From Sphingobium yanoikuyae (lineage in GTDB: Bacteria; Pseudomonadota; Alphaproteobacteria; Sphingomonadales; Sphingomonadaceae): 64,000 nt of DNA. Location: contig NZ_CP053021.1 in the NCBI RefSeq assembly GCF_013001025.1, forward strand, positions 1,116,001 to 1,180,000, in the 5' to 3' direction. The position numbers and the translations under genes were made by a program. This document shows, in pieces, positions 15,601 through 25,262 of the stretch. The notes below the pieces were generated by a model, which saw nothing but the letters and a program-made list of their open reading frames with translations, made no database searches and was not told where the DNA came from. Within the stretch, counting starts at the first letter, position 1; each line of letters begins with the position of its first letter.

Positions 15601-17121
15601 ATGGCGGGTCTGTACGACGAACTGCTGGTCCTCCTCCACGGCATATGGAGCCGGCGCTGGATTGCGCTGGCCGTGGCCTGGGGCGTGTGCATGCTGGGCT
15701 GGCTGGGCGTATCGCTCATCCCCAATGGCTATGAATCCAAGGCGCGGGTCTATGTGAACACCCAGTCGCTGCTGGAGGACAAGATCGGCATCACCCAGGT
15801 CCAGTCCCAGCAGGATCTCGACCGGGTGCGCCAGACGCTGCTGAGCGCGGAAAATCTGGAAAAGGTCGTGCGCGGCACCGACCTTGCCCAGACCATTTCC
15901 GGGCCGCGCGACGTGGCGGGCAAGATCACCACCCTGCGTGAGCATATCACCGTGCTGGCCCAGGCGGACCCCAGCATGATCGACATCAGCGCGACCTCGG
16001 CCGACAGTGGCCTGTCGGATGGCGCCAATGCCCGCATCGCCCAGCAGGTGGTGCAGAAGCTGATCGACATCTTCCAGGAAGAAAATCTGACCGGCGGTCG
16101 CACCGAAACCCGCCAGAGCCTGGCCTTCCTCGACCAGCAGATCGCCGGTCGCGGCAAGCAGCTCGAAGCAGCCGACAAGCGGCGCGTCGAATTTGCCCAG
16201 CGCTATGCCGGCGTGCTGCCGGGCGCCGGCACGATCAGCCAGCGCATGGATGCGGCCCGTCTGGAAATCAACAATATCGATGCCCAGCTGGTGCAGGCGC
16301 AGAGCGCGCTCAGCGCAATGAACGGCCAATTGGCCGGCACCCCGGCGACCCTGCCGGGCGTGGCGGTCGGTGGCGGTGCATCCCCACTGGCCCAGGCCCA
16401 GGCCGAACTCGCCGCCATGCGCGCGCGTGGCTGGACCGCCAGCCATCCCGACGTGATCGCCGCCCAGCGGCAGGTCGACAATCTGCGTCGTCAGGGCGGC
16501 GCCAGTGGCGCGGCCGCTGCCGGCACGCCCAATCCCGCCTATCTGTCGATCAAGTCGATGCAGGCGGAACGGGCCGCCACCGTGCAGGCGCTGTCGACCC
16601 GCAAGGCGCAGCTTCAGGCCGATCTCAACACCATGACCGCGCATCAGATCGATGAGCCGGGCGTGGCGTCCGAACAGGAAAAGCTGGATCGCGACTATGC
16701 CGCGCTCCAGACTCAATATGACAAGCTGCTCGCCGACCGCGAGGAAATCCGCCTGCGTGGTGACGTGAAGACCGAAACCGGCGCGGTGCAGTTCAGCGTG
16801 CTTCAGCCCGCCAGCCTGCCGACGGCGCCGGCCGCACCCAACCGGCCGCTGCTGCTGCTGGGCGTGCTGATCCTCGGCATCGGGGCCGGCATTGGCGTCG
16901 CTTTCGCGATCGGCCAGCTCAAGGGCACCTTCCCGACGGCCGCCCGTCTGGAACGGGCCGTGGGCATTCCGGTCGCCGGGTCGATCACCCAGGTCGCCAG
17001 CACGGCCCAGGTCGCTCTCGACAAGCAGCGGATGAAATGGTTTGCGGGCGCCAGCGGCGGCCTGGCGGCCCTGTGTCTGTTGTTGATCGTCGTCGAATTC
17101 ATCCAGCGCGGTACGGCGTGA
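15601..17121 (+). CDS. Polysaccharide chain-length determinant (Wzz/GumC-like), XrtA-associated
   Basis: The product has 506 residues. The first membrane segment is near 19-40 (WIALAVAWGVCMLGWLGVSL), then a long periplasmic coiled-coil region, the proline-rich APAAPNRP motif and the second membrane segment near 418-440. A further hydrophobic stretch near 482-502 precedes a short basic tail. It has no kinase domain; the cognate kinase is the next gene. It controls polymer length and couples the inner membrane to the Wza-like lipoprotein. Confidence 0.92.
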   Translation: MAGLYDELLVLLHGIWSRRWIALAVAWGVCMLGWLGVSLIPNGYESKARVYVNTQSLLEDKIGITQVQSQQDLDRVRQTLLSAENLEKVVRGTDLAQTISGPRDVAGKITTLREHITVLAQADPSMIDISATSADSGLSDGANARIAQQVVQKLIDIFQEENLTGGRTETRQSLAFLDQQIAGRGKQLEAADKRRVEFAQRYAGVLPGAGTISQRMDAARLEINNIDAQLVQAQSALSAMNGQLAGTPATLPGVAVGGGASPLAQAQAELAAMRARGWTASHPDVIAAQRQVDNLRRQGGASGAAAAGTPNPAYLSIKSMQAERAATVQALSTRKAQLQADLNTMTAHQIDEPGVASEQEKLDRDYAALQTQYDKLLADREEIRLRGDVKTETGAVQFSVLQPASLPTAPAAPNRPLLLLGVLILGIGAGIGVAFAIGQLKGTFPTAARLERAVGIPVAGSITQVASTAQVALDKQRMKWFAGASGGLAALCLLLIVVEFIQRGTA

Positions 17122-17135
17122 AGGAGCCTGATCCC

Positions 17136-18074
17136 ATGAACCAGCATAGCCCCATCAAGGGCCGCGGCTCGCTGATCGAACGCGCCACCGAGATTTTCGA
17201 TTTTCAGGCGGCCCTGCGTGGACGCGCAGCACCGGCCGTCGATGTGCCGGCCGATGCGCCGCCGCCGCCGCCGATGTTCGATCCCGCGCCGCAGGCGCCG
17301 GCCCCGGTCGCGTCCGACGAAGCGCCTATCTTCCGCGCGCAAGCCTGGACCAACCCGGCCCAGCCGGTTGATCGCGACCGACTGACCGAAGCCGGTTTCC
17401 TGGTGCCCGGCGCGCCGGTCACTGCGATGAGCGAGGAGTTCCGCCTGCTCAAGCGCGGGCTGCTGACCCATCTTCAGGACAATCCGCGCGGCAACCGCAT
17501 CCTCCTCTGTTCGCCCCATAGCGGCGAGGGGAAGACCTTCTGCGCGATCAATCTGGCGCTCAGCCTGGCGGCCGAGCAGGATCGCGAGATTTTGCTGGTC
17601 GATGCCGATTTCGGCAATCCGGGGATCCCCGAAACGCTGGGCCTGCAGGCCGGGCCGGGGCTGATGGACGCGCTCGCCGATCCGCTGGTCGCGATCGAGG
17701 ATTGCGTGCTGCGCACCGACATTCCCTCGCTGTCGGTCCTGCCGGCGGGGCAGCGCAGCCATGCCGACACCGAATATCTCGCCTCGGCGCGCACCGAGAT
17801 GCTGCTGCAACGGCTGACCGAGGGGCGGCCCGACCGCATCATCGTGTTCGATTCCCCGCCCTTGCTCGCGGCCTCGCCCGCCGCCGTGCTGGCCAGCCAT
17901 GTCGCGGTCGCGCTGCTGGTCGTGCGCGCCGACAAGACGTCGGAAAGCGCGCTGCGGGAGGCGGCCGCGCTGCTGAAGGGCGGGGCGCAGGTCCAGTTGC
18001 TGCTCAACGCCGTTCGCTACACCGGCGGCGCCCGACGCTTCGGTTCCTATTATGGCAAGGGGGAGGCGGGATGA
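17136..18074 (+). CDS. Tyrosine autokinase (BY-kinase), XrtA-associated
   Basis: The product has 312 residues and is soluble. The ATG at 17136 follows AAGGAG. A proline-rich linker (residues 40-65) precedes the kinase domain, which has a Walker A in SPHSGEGKT, Walker A' in LLVDADFGNPG and Walker B in IIVFDSPP. The C-terminal tail is short with only a few tyrosines (SYYGKG), which would be the autophosphorylation cluster. It works with the adjacent chain-length protein as the split CpsC/CpsD-like pair controlling polymerisation. Confidence 0.9.
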   Translation: MNQHSPIKGRGSLIERATEIFDFQAALRGRAAPAVDVPADAPPPPPMFDPAPQAPAPVASDEAPIFRAQAWTNPAQPVDRDRLTEAGFLVPGAPVTAMSEEFRLLKRGLLTHLQDNPRGNRILLCSPHSGEGKTFCAINLALSLAAEQDREILLVDADFGNPGIPETLGLQAGPGLMDALADPLVAIEDCVLRTDIPSLSVLPAGQRSHADTEYLASARTEMLLQRLTEGRPDRIIVFDSPPLLAASPAAVLASHVAVALLVVRADKTSESALREAAALLKGGAQVQLLLNAVRYTGGARRFGSYYGKGEAG

Positions 18075-19675
18075 TCGCGCGCGCCCTGATCGCCGGCACA
18101 TCGCTGCTGGTGCTTGCCAGTGTCAGCGCCCCGGCGCTGGCGCAAGGCACGCCTGCGTCCACCAGGAAGGTCGACGTGACGCCTTATCTGGGCATCGACC
18201 AGGTGGTGATGGTGCCGCTCAAGGGCGACGGCGATGTCGTGACCTATACCAATCTCACCGCCGGCGTGACGGTGGAGGTCCAGACCCGCCGGCTCAACGC
18301 CGCAGCGGACGTCCAGTATATGCACAGTTTCGGCTGGGGCCACGCGACCGATTCCGACGTGCTGAGCGGTATCGCCAATGCCGGCTACAAGCTGACCCCC
18401 GAACTCACCCTGCAGGCCGGTGGCATCGCCTCGCGCGTGCGGACCGACGGCTATTCGGGCGCTGCGACGATCGACAACCGTTTTACCAGCCAGATCTGGG
18501 GCGGCTATATCGGGCCCAGTTACGCCACGAAGGTCGGCGATCTCGACATCAAGGCTTCCTATCGGCTGGGCTATGCCCGCGTCGATGATGATGTCGATGT
18601 GAATGTCCCTGGCGCCGCGATCGCCAATGGCTCCTTCGCACAAAGCTGGTCCCATGACCTGAATGGCTCCGTCGGCTTTGCGCCGGGCACGATATTGCCG
18701 GTCGGCCTGACCGCCAGTGCCGGTTATAGCCGCGAGGATGCCAGCCAGCTCGACCAGCGGTTCGAGGATGTCTGGGGCCGGGTCGATGCGATCATGCCGG
18801 TCTCGCCCACGGTCGCGCTGCTCGGCGGCATCGGCTATGAGGATATCGAGATCAGCCAGCGCGCGCCCTTGCTGGACGAGGATGGCGTGCCGATCATCCG
18901 CAACGGCCGCTATGTCACCGACAAGAGCTCGCCGCGCGAACTTTATTATGATTTCGGCGACCTGATCTGGGATGTCGGCGTGCTGTGGCGGCCCAATCGC
19001 CGTACCTCGCTCAAGGCGACGGTGGGCGAACGCTATGGCGGCATGTCCTATCAGGGCCAGTTCACTTGGCAGGGCCGCAACAGCAGCATCGGCATCGCCG
19101 TGTTCGATGGCATTGAAAGCTTTGGCCGGATGATCACGGCGGATGCGGCCGCCTTCACCGGCACCAACCTGATCGTGCCGCGCAATCCCTTCACCGGCGA
19201 TCTCACCGGCTGCGCCTTCTCGCCGACCGGCGGGGGCGAATGCTTCAACGATGCGCTGGCCGGCATCACCGGCGCCAATTTCCGCTATCGTGGCGTCGCC
19301 GGGCAATATTCCACCCGGCGCGGCCCCTGGGGCTTTGGCCTGGGCGGCGGCTATTCCAACCGCAAGTTCATCACGCCGACGACCCAGAGCGTGCTGATCA
19401 GCGGCACCCACGACCAGAATTGGTATGGCAATGGCACCGTCACCTATGCGTTCAACGATCGCGATTCGTTGGATACGGCGGTCTACATCAATTATTTCGA
19501 TGCCAGCGGCGCCCGCGCCGACGTCTTGAACTATGGTGCCTTCACAAGCTATTTCAGGGGCTTGACCAGGAAGCTCACAGCATCTGCCTCGCTCGGCGTC
19601 GATGCGGCGAAGGCGGATGATTTTGACACGCTGATCAACGCGATGGGCCAGGTCGGCCTGCGTTACAGCTTTTAA
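18071..19675 (+). CDS. Outer-membrane beta-barrel protein, XrtA/PEP-CTERM system-associated
   Basis: The product has 534 residues, with ATGA overlap to the kinase gene. The signal peptide (MIARALIAGTSLLVLASVSA then ALA|QG) is followed by alternating hydrophobic strands and the terminal GLRYSF with a C-terminal phenylalanine, the insertion signal of outer-membrane barrels. Position and length match the exosortase-A-locus outer-membrane family of unknown function. It may provide secretion or anchoring of the polymer. Confidence 0.85.
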   Translation: MIARALIAGTSLLVLASVSAPALAQGTPASTRKVDVTPYLGIDQVVMVPLKGDGDVVTYTNLTAGVTVEVQTRRLNAAADVQYMHSFGWGHATDSDVLSGIANAGYKLTPELTLQAGGIASRVRTDGYSGAATIDNRFTSQIWGGYIGPSYATKVGDLDIKASYRLGYARVDDDVDVNVPGAAIANGSFAQSWSHDLNGSVGFAPGTILPVGLTASAGYSREDASQLDQRFEDVWGRVDAIMPVSPTVALLGGIGYEDIEISQRAPLLDEDGVPIIRNGRYVTDKSSPRELYYDFGDLIWDVGVLWRPNRRTSLKATVGERYGGMSYQGQFTWQGRNSSIGIAVFDGIESFGRMITADAAAFTGTNLIVPRNPFTGDLTGCAFSPTGGGECFNDALAGITGANFRYRGVAGQYSTRRGPWGFGLGGGYSNRKFITPTTQSVLISGTHDQNWYGNGTVTYAFNDRDSLDTAVYINYFDASGARADVLNYGAFTSYFRGLTRKLTASASLGVDAAKADDFDTLINAMGQVGLRYSF

Positions 19676-19733
19676 GGGAATTCCGGTTATAAGGGCGTCT
19701 ATGCGACGCCGGCATGCCGGATGGAGACGACAG

Positions 19734-20954
19734 ATGTACGATCAGTTCTATGGATTGCAGGGGCGCCCGTTCCAACTGACGCCGGACCCGCATTTCTATT
19801 TCGAGAGCACGACGCATCGCAAGGCACTGTCCTATCTGGGCTATGGCCTGGCCCAAGGGGAAGGCTTCATCGTCATCACCGGCGACATCGGCGCCGGCAA
19901 GACGACGCTGGTCGGCCATCTGATGAGCACGATCGATCCGGCGCGCCTGACCGCGACGAAGATCGTGTCGACCCAGGTCGAGGGCGATGACATGCTGCGC
20001 CTTGCCGCGCAGAGCTTCGGCCTGGCCACCGACGGCGTCGCCAAGGCGCAGATATTGCGCCAGATCGAGGCCTATTTGCAGGCGCAGGCCCGCGCCGGCC
20101 GCCGCTCGCTGCTGATCGTGGACGAAGCGCAGAACCTGCCGGTTTCGGCGATCGAGGAACTGCGCATGCTGTCCAACTTCCAGTTGGGCGGTCAGTCGCT
20201 GCTGCAGATCTTCCTGCTCGGCCAGCCCGAATTTCGCGATCTCGTCCGCTCGCCCGAGCTGGAGCAGCTGCGCCAGCGCGTGATCGCGACCCATCATCTC
20301 GACCCGATGCTGCCGCAGGAAGTCGAACCCTATATCAGCCATCGCCTGACGCTCGTCGGCTGGACCGGCAATCCCTATTTCACCGACGATGCGCTTGACG
20401 CCATCTATGCCGCCACCGGCGGCGTGCCGCGCCGCATCAACGCGCTGGTCAGCCGCGTGCTGCTGCTGGGCGCGCTGGAGCAACTGACCGAGATTGACGG
20501 TCAGGCGGTCCAGGCAGTGATCGAGGATATGGGCGTGGACGAGGATGTCAGCGCCGAACCGATCGCGCCGTCCGTGCTGGATACCGCTGGCGAAACCGCG
20601 CCGGAACCGATCGCACCGGCCGAACCGGTCGCCGCTGCCCCCGCACCGCAGGCGGTCGCTTGGCAGGCGCCGGCGCAGCCCGATCTCGTGTCGCCCGCCG
20701 TGCATGAGGAGATCGAGGCGCTGCGTGCCGAAATCGCCGCCCTGCGCGCGATGCAGAACCATGCCTCCTATGCCGCGCCGACGGTCGATCCCGAAGCCTT
20801 GAAGGGCTGTTTTGCCCTGATCGAGGAGCGCCTGTCGGGCCTCGAATTCCGCGTCGAGGAACAGGATGCGGCGCTGCGCCGCGTGCTGACCCTGCTGGTC
20901 GACTGGGTCGAGCGCGACGAACGCGCCGCCGATCCGGAGCGTAACGCCGCCTGA
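19734..20954 (+). CDS. AAA ATPase, XrtA/PEP-CTERM system-associated (ExeA/GspA-like)
   Basis: The product has 406 residues from the ATG at 19734, preceded by GGAGA. An upstream in-frame ATG at 19701 only adds a basic, unconserved extension. It opens MYDQFYGLQGRPFQLTPDP, the ExeA-type start, with Walker A GDIGAGKTTL, Walker B LLIVDEAQNL and sensor-like LGQPEF. Residues about 270-330 are an Ala/Pro-rich linker, and the C-terminus is a coiled coil (EEIEALRAEIAALRA). Probably it energises or organises envelope assembly; the precise role in exosortase loci is not known. Confidence 0.9.
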   Translation: MYDQFYGLQGRPFQLTPDPHFYFESTTHRKALSYLGYGLAQGEGFIVITGDIGAGKTTLVGHLMSTIDPARLTATKIVSTQVEGDDMLRLAAQSFGLATDGVAKAQILRQIEAYLQAQARAGRRSLLIVDEAQNLPVSAIEELRMLSNFQLGGQSLLQIFLLGQPEFRDLVRSPELEQLRQRVIATHHLDPMLPQEVEPYISHRLTLVGWTGNPYFTDDALDAIYAATGGVPRRINALVSRVLLLGALEQLTEIDGQAVQAVIEDMGVDEDVSAEPIAPSVLDTAGETAPEPIAPAEPVAAAPAPQAVAWQAPAQPDLVSPAVHEEIEALRAEIAALRAMQNHASYAAPTVDPEALKGCFALIEERLSGLEFRVEEQDAALRRVLTLLVDWVERDERAADPERNAA

Positions 20955-20986
20955 TCGCGCCCGCGCGGCAACACCGGGACAAGATC

Positions 20987-21835
20987 ATGATGCACAATGC
21001 CCTGTCCGTCGATGTCGAGGACTGGTTCCAGGTCGGCGCCTTCGAGCGGACGATCGACCGTTCCGATTGGGAGGGGCTGACGCATCGCGTCGAGCGTAAC
21101 ACCGATGCGGTGCTGGACCTGTTCGCGCAGGCTGGCGTCACCGCGACCTTCTTCACGCTGGGCTGGGTCGCCGAACGCTATCCCGCGCTGATGCGTCGCA
21201 TCGCCGAAGCCGGGCATGAAGTGGCCAGCCATGGCTATGACCATGCTCGCGTCTTCACCTTCACGCCCGAACAGTTTCGCGCCGACCTGCGCAAGTCCCG
21301 CGCGATCCTGGAGGATGCCAGTGGGCAGAAGGTGTCGGGCTATCGCGCGCCCAGCTTCTCGATCGATCCGCGCACGCCTTGGGCGCATCCGATCCTGGCG
21401 GAGGAAGGCTATGCCTATTCCAGCAGCGTCGCGCCGATCCGGCATGACCATTATGGCTGGCCCGATTCGCCGCGCTTCGCCTGGAAACCGGTGGCGGGAT
21501 CGGATCTGCTCGAACTGCCGGTCACCACGGCAAAGCTGGGCCAGCGGACGCTGGCGGCCGGGGGCGGGGGCTTTTTCCGCCTGCTGCCCTATGGCTTTTC
21601 GCGCTGGGCGATTCGGCAGGTGAACGGGCAGGCGCAGCGGCCCGCCATCATCTATTTCCACCCCTGGGAAATCGACCCGGATCAGCCGCGCGTCGCCGGT
21701 GCGCCGCTGCGCTCGCGGGTGCGCCACTATACCAATCTGACCGTCATGGCCGCCAAGCTGCGCCGCCTGACCCAGGATTTCGCCTGGACCCGCGTCGATG
21801 CACTGGTCGCGCAGGAAGCGGCGCGCGCCGCATGA
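20987..21835 (+). CDS. Polysaccharide deacetylase, XrtA-associated
   Basis: The product has 282 residues. The NodB-type metal and catalytic motifs are visible: LSVDVEDWF near residue 10 (Asp ligands), SHGYDH near 84 (His-x3-His) and YRAPSFSID near 118. A later YFHPWEID carries the conserved His. There is no signal peptide, as usual for this exosortase-locus group, so it may act on lipid-linked precursors in the cytoplasm. It would remove N-acetyl groups from the locus polysaccharide. The next gene overlaps it by four bases. Confidence 0.92.
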   Translation: MMHNALSVDVEDWFQVGAFERTIDRSDWEGLTHRVERNTDAVLDLFAQAGVTATFFTLGWVAERYPALMRRIAEAGHEVASHGYDHARVFTFTPEQFRADLRKSRAILEDASGQKVSGYRAPSFSIDPRTPWAHPILAEEGYAYSSSVAPIRHDHYGWPDSPRFAWKPVAGSDLLELPVTTAKLGQRTLAAGGGGFFRLLPYGFSRWAIRQVNGQAQRPAIIYFHPWEIDPDQPRVAGAPLRSRVRHYTNLTVMAAKLRRLTQDFAWTRVDALVAQEAARAA

Positions 21836-22902
21836 TCGCGGGCAATCGGGCCGATCTGGCGATCACCACGCTGGACCTCAATGATCCGGCGCAGGCGCAG
21901 GCGGCAGATGCCTATGTGCTGGCCCATGGCGCCAGCACGCCCTTCCATCGCCCGGCCTGGCTGATCGCGATCGAGCGGGCGACCGCGAACCGGGCGCTGA
22001 TGCTCGCGGCGGTCGCGCCCTCGGGCCAGATTTGCGGCCTGCTGCCGCTCCAGCATGTGCGTAGCCGCTTGTTCGGCCAGGCGCTGGTGTCCGCCGCCTT
22101 CGCCGTCGATGGTGGCATATTGGCCGATGATCCGGCCGTGATCGCCGCCCTGGCTGCTGCTGCCCAGAATGAGGCGCGGGCACGCGGCGATGCGCCGGTC
22201 GAACTGCGCGGCGGTGTCGCACCGGGGGAGGGGTGGCGCGTCTGCGCGGGCGAGCATGTCGCCTTCGTCCGCCCGCTCGCCGCCGATGACGAGGCCGAAC
22301 TGTTCGCCATCCCGCGCAAGCACCGCGCCGAACTGCGCAAGGCGCTCGCCAATCCGGCGCTGACCATCGATCATGGCCGCTCCTCGGCGCATCTGCGCGA
22401 CCATTATCGCATCTATGCCGAATGCGTTCGTAACCTCGGCACCCCGGTCTTCCCCGCGCGTCTCTTCCGCGAGGTGATCGCCGCCTTTGGCGCGGATGCC
22501 GACATCAGCATCGTGCGCGATGGCGATCGCCCGGTCTCGGCGGTGCTGACCCTCTATCATGGCGACCGGGTGATGCCCTTCTGGGGTGGTGGCGGCGCCG
22601 ATGCCCGCCGGCTGCGGTCCAACGAACTCATGTATTACCGGCTGATGGGCCATGGCCGCGTGCGCGGTGCGGGCCGGTTCGACTTTGGCCGGTCCAAGGT
22701 CGGCAGCGGCCAGGCCGCCTGGAAGAAGAGCTTCGGCTTCGATCCGCAGCCGCTCGTCTATTATGACTGGTCGCCCACCGGCCAGTTGCGCGACGTCAGC
22801 CCGACCAGCGCAAAATATCAGCGGCGGATCGAACTGTGGAAGAAATTGCCGCTGCCGGTCGCCAATCTGCTGGGGCCGATGATCAGTCGGGGCCTCGGCT
22901 GA
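21832..22902 (+). CDS. FemAB family protein, XrtA-associated, copy 1
   Basis: The product has 356 residues. STPFHRPAWL near residue 37, the AIPRKHRAELRKAL motif near 160, SNELMYYRLM and the GNAT-like FDFGRSKVGSGQAAWKKSF near 300 are the conserved blocks of the exosortase-locus FemAB group. FemAB proteins transfer aminoacyl groups, classically to lipid II, so a role in attaching an amino acid to polymer or peptidoglycan is possible. The C-terminus (ELWKKLPLPVANLLGP) is almost the same as in the next gene, showing tandem duplication. Confidence 0.9.
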   Translation: MIAGNRADLAITTLDLNDPAQAQAADAYVLAHGASTPFHRPAWLIAIERATANRALMLAAVAPSGQICGLLPLQHVRSRLFGQALVSAAFAVDGGILADDPAVIAALAAAAQNEARARGDAPVELRGGVAPGEGWRVCAGEHVAFVRPLAADDEAELFAIPRKHRAELRKALANPALTIDHGRSSAHLRDHYRIYAECVRNLGTPVFPARLFREVIAAFGADADISIVRDGDRPVSAVLTLYHGDRVMPFWGGGGADARRLRSNELMYYRLMGHGRVRGAGRFDFGRSKVGSGQAAWKKSFGFDPQPLVYYDWSPTGQLRDVSPTSAKYQRRIELWKKLPLPVANLLGPMISRGLG

Positions 22903-22962
22903 TTACCATATATTCAGCCCTTTGGGCCTATGCCGGTGCCAGGGTACTGAGGGAATGACCAG

Positions 22963-24036
22963 ATGAATGCGATTGTCGATCTGAGCGTCATCGTCGGAGA
23001 GGCGCGCCTCTCCGATCCGGCTGTCGTGACGGAAATCGATGCCTGGGTCTGCGCCCAGCCGGGCTCGACGCCCTTTCATCGACCGGCCTGGATCATGGGT
23101 GTGGAGGCCGGCACCGGCCAGAAGGCGATCATGCTGGTCGCCCGCACGCCCGCGGGCGAGATCAACGGCGTGCTGCCGCTCACCCATATCCGTTCGGCCC
23201 TGTTCGGCAAGGCGCTGGTCGGCAGCGGCTTCGCGGTCGATGGCGGCATCCTCGCGTCCCATCGCAAGGCGATCGCCAAGCTGGCCGATGCCGCTTGGTA
23301 TCAGGCGGAAAGGCTCGGCTGCGACACGCTGGAACTGCGCGGCGGCGAAGCGCCCGGCGGCGCCTCATGGCAGAACAAGGCCGACGCCTATCTCGGTTTC
23401 TCCCGCGCGCTTGCCGCCGATGACGAGGCGGAACTGAAGGCGATCCCCAAACGCCACCGCGCGGAAATCCGCAAGGGCCTCGGCAACGACCTCCAGTTCG
23501 AGACCGGCCGCGACCAGCGGCTGCGCGACATTCATTATCGCCTTTACTGCCAGAGCGTCCATAATCTCGGCACGCCGGTCTTCCCGCGCGCGCTGTTCGA
23601 TGCCATCCTCGACCGGTTCGGGGCGGATGCGGACATCGCTATGGTATCTAAGGACGGCAAGCCCCTGTCGGCGGTCATCAGCCTCTATCATGGCGGTGCC
23701 TGCATGCCTTATTGGCATGGCGCCGGGCTGGAGGCGCGGGCGATGCGCTCCAACGAAGTCCTCTATTTCACCCTGATGCGTCAGGCCCGCGAGCGCGGCC
23801 TCACCCATTTCGACTTCGGCCGGTCGAAGGTCGGCACCGGCCCCGCCGCCTGGAAGAAGACCTGGGGTTTCGAGGGCGATCCGCTCGGCTATCATCTACG
23901 CACCGCGCCGGGCAAGGAGACGCGCGACGTCAATCCGCTCTCGCCCCAATATCGGCGCAAGGTGGAATTGTGGAAGAAGCTGCCGCTGCCCGTCGCCAAC
24001 CTCATCGGTCCGCATATCGCGCGGGGCCTTGGATGA
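22963..24036 (+). CDS. FemAB family protein, XrtA-associated, copy 2
   Basis: The product has 357 residues and is a paralogue of the gene 60 bases upstream. It shares STPFHRPAW, IPKRHRAEIRKGLG, NLGTPVFPRALF, FDFGRSKVGTGPAAWKKTW and the ending ELWKKLPLPVANLIGP. The N-terminal 30 residues and several loops differ, so the copies are clearly diverged rather than recent. Both appear intact. Two copies suggest two acceptor or donor specificities, or sequential additions as with FemA/FemB. It overlaps the glycosyltransferase gene by four bases. Confidence 0.9.
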   Translation: MNAIVDLSVIVGEARLSDPAVVTEIDAWVCAQPGSTPFHRPAWIMGVEAGTGQKAIMLVARTPAGEINGVLPLTHIRSALFGKALVGSGFAVDGGILASHRKAIAKLADAAWYQAERLGCDTLELRGGEAPGGASWQNKADAYLGFSRALAADDEAELKAIPKRHRAEIRKGLGNDLQFETGRDQRLRDIHYRLYCQSVHNLGTPVFPRALFDAILDRFGADADIAMVSKDGKPLSAVISLYHGGACMPYWHGAGLEARAMRSNEVLYFTLMRQARERGLTHFDFGRSKVGTGPAAWKKTWGFEGDPLGYHLRTAPGKETRDVNPLSPQYRRKVELWKKLPLPVANLIGPHIARGLG

Positions 24037-25262
24037 CGGGCGAGCTTCTTTTCCTCTGCCATCGTATCCCGTTCCCGCCCGACCGGGGCGACAAGATCCG
24101 GTCCTATCATCTGCTTCAGCGGCTGGCGCAGATGGCGCCGGTCCATGTCGGCTGCTTTGCCGATGATGATCGCGACATGGGCTTTGCTCCGGATATGGCG
24201 CAACTGACGGCCAGCCAGTGCGTGCTGAAGCGCGACCGGTCGCGCATGGTCGCCGGCCTGACCGGCCTGGCGCGCGGCCAGTCGCTGCTGGTGTCGCTGT
24301 TCGATCATCCGGACCTCCATCGCTGGGTCGCGCAGGTCATGGCCGAACGGCCGATCCGCGCCGTCATTGCCTATTCGGCGCAGATGGCGCATTTCGTGCC
24401 CATGCTGCCGGCGGGGGTGCGGTTCCTGATGGATTTCGTCGATTTCGATTCGGCCAAATATGCCGCCTATGGCGCGCAGGGTTCCGGCCCGATGGGCTGG
24501 ATCAACCGGCGCGAGGGCCGCGTGCTGCTCGATTTCGAGCGGCAGGTCGCGACCCGCGCCGATATCTGCAGCTTCGTCAGCGAGGCCGAAGCGGCCTTGT
24601 TTCGCGATGCCTGCGGCCTTGGCCCGGACCGGATCGTCGCGCTCGAAAATGGCGTGGCGCTCGACTATTTCGACCCCGCCGCCGATTTCCCGGCGGTCGA
24701 TAAGGGGGCAGGGCCGCTGATCGTCTTCACCGGCCAGATGGACTATCGCCCCAATGTCGAGGCGGTCGAGAGTTTCGCGCGCCAGACGCTGCCCGCTATC
24801 CAGGCCGCACGCCCCGACGCGCGCTTCGCCATAGTCGGTCGCAACCCGTCGAAGCCGGTGCAGGCCCTTGCCGATCTGCCGGGCGTTATCGTCACCGGCG
24901 GGGTGCCCGATGTGCGCGGCTGGCTGGCCGCCGCCGATCTGGTGGTCGCGCCGCTGCGTATCGCGCGCGGCATCCAGAACAAGGTGCTCGAAGCGATGGC
25001 GATGGCCCGTCCGGTCGTTGCTTCGCCCCAGGCCGCCGAAGGCATTGATGCGGTCGATGGCCGCGATTTCCTGGTCGTGGATGACCCGGCGGCCGAAGCC
25101 CAGGCGGTCCTGTCGCTGTTCGCCGATCCGGCGCAAGGGGCTCAGCTTGGCCTCGCCGCCCGTCGCCGTGTCGAGGCGCGTTATCGCTGGTCGGCGACGC
25201 TAGGTGGTCTGCCCGACCTACTGCTCGGCGCGCCGAGCAAGGCCGATCCGCAGGCCGCATGA
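24033..25262 (+). CDS. Glycosyltransferase, PEP-CTERM/XrtA system type (GT4-like)
   Basis: The product has 409 residues from the ATG overlapping the previous stop. It starts LLFLCHRIPFPPDRGDKIRS, the hallmark of the exosortase-associated glycosyltransferase family, and has a GT-B fold with VFTGQMDYRPNVEAV near residue 232 and a C-terminal donor-site region with APLRIARGIQNKVLEAMAM. It transfers a sugar in assembly of the locus polysaccharide. The donor sugar is not identifiable. Confidence 0.92.
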   Translation: MTGELLFLCHRIPFPPDRGDKIRSYHLLQRLAQMAPVHVGCFADDDRDMGFAPDMAQLTASQCVLKRDRSRMVAGLTGLARGQSLLVSLFDHPDLHRWVAQVMAERPIRAVIAYSAQMAHFVPMLPAGVRFLMDFVDFDSAKYAAYGAQGSGPMGWINRREGRVLLDFERQVATRADICSFVSEAEAALFRDACGLGPDRIVALENGVALDYFDPAADFPAVDKGAGPLIVFTGQMDYRPNVEAVESFARQTLPAIQAARPDARFAIVGRNPSKPVQALADLPGVIVTGGVPDVRGWLAAADLVVAPLRIARGIQNKVLEAMAMARPVVASPQAAEGIDAVDGRDFLVVDDPAAEAQAVLSLFADPAQGAQLGLAARRRVEARYRWSATLGGLPDLLLGAPSKADPQAA

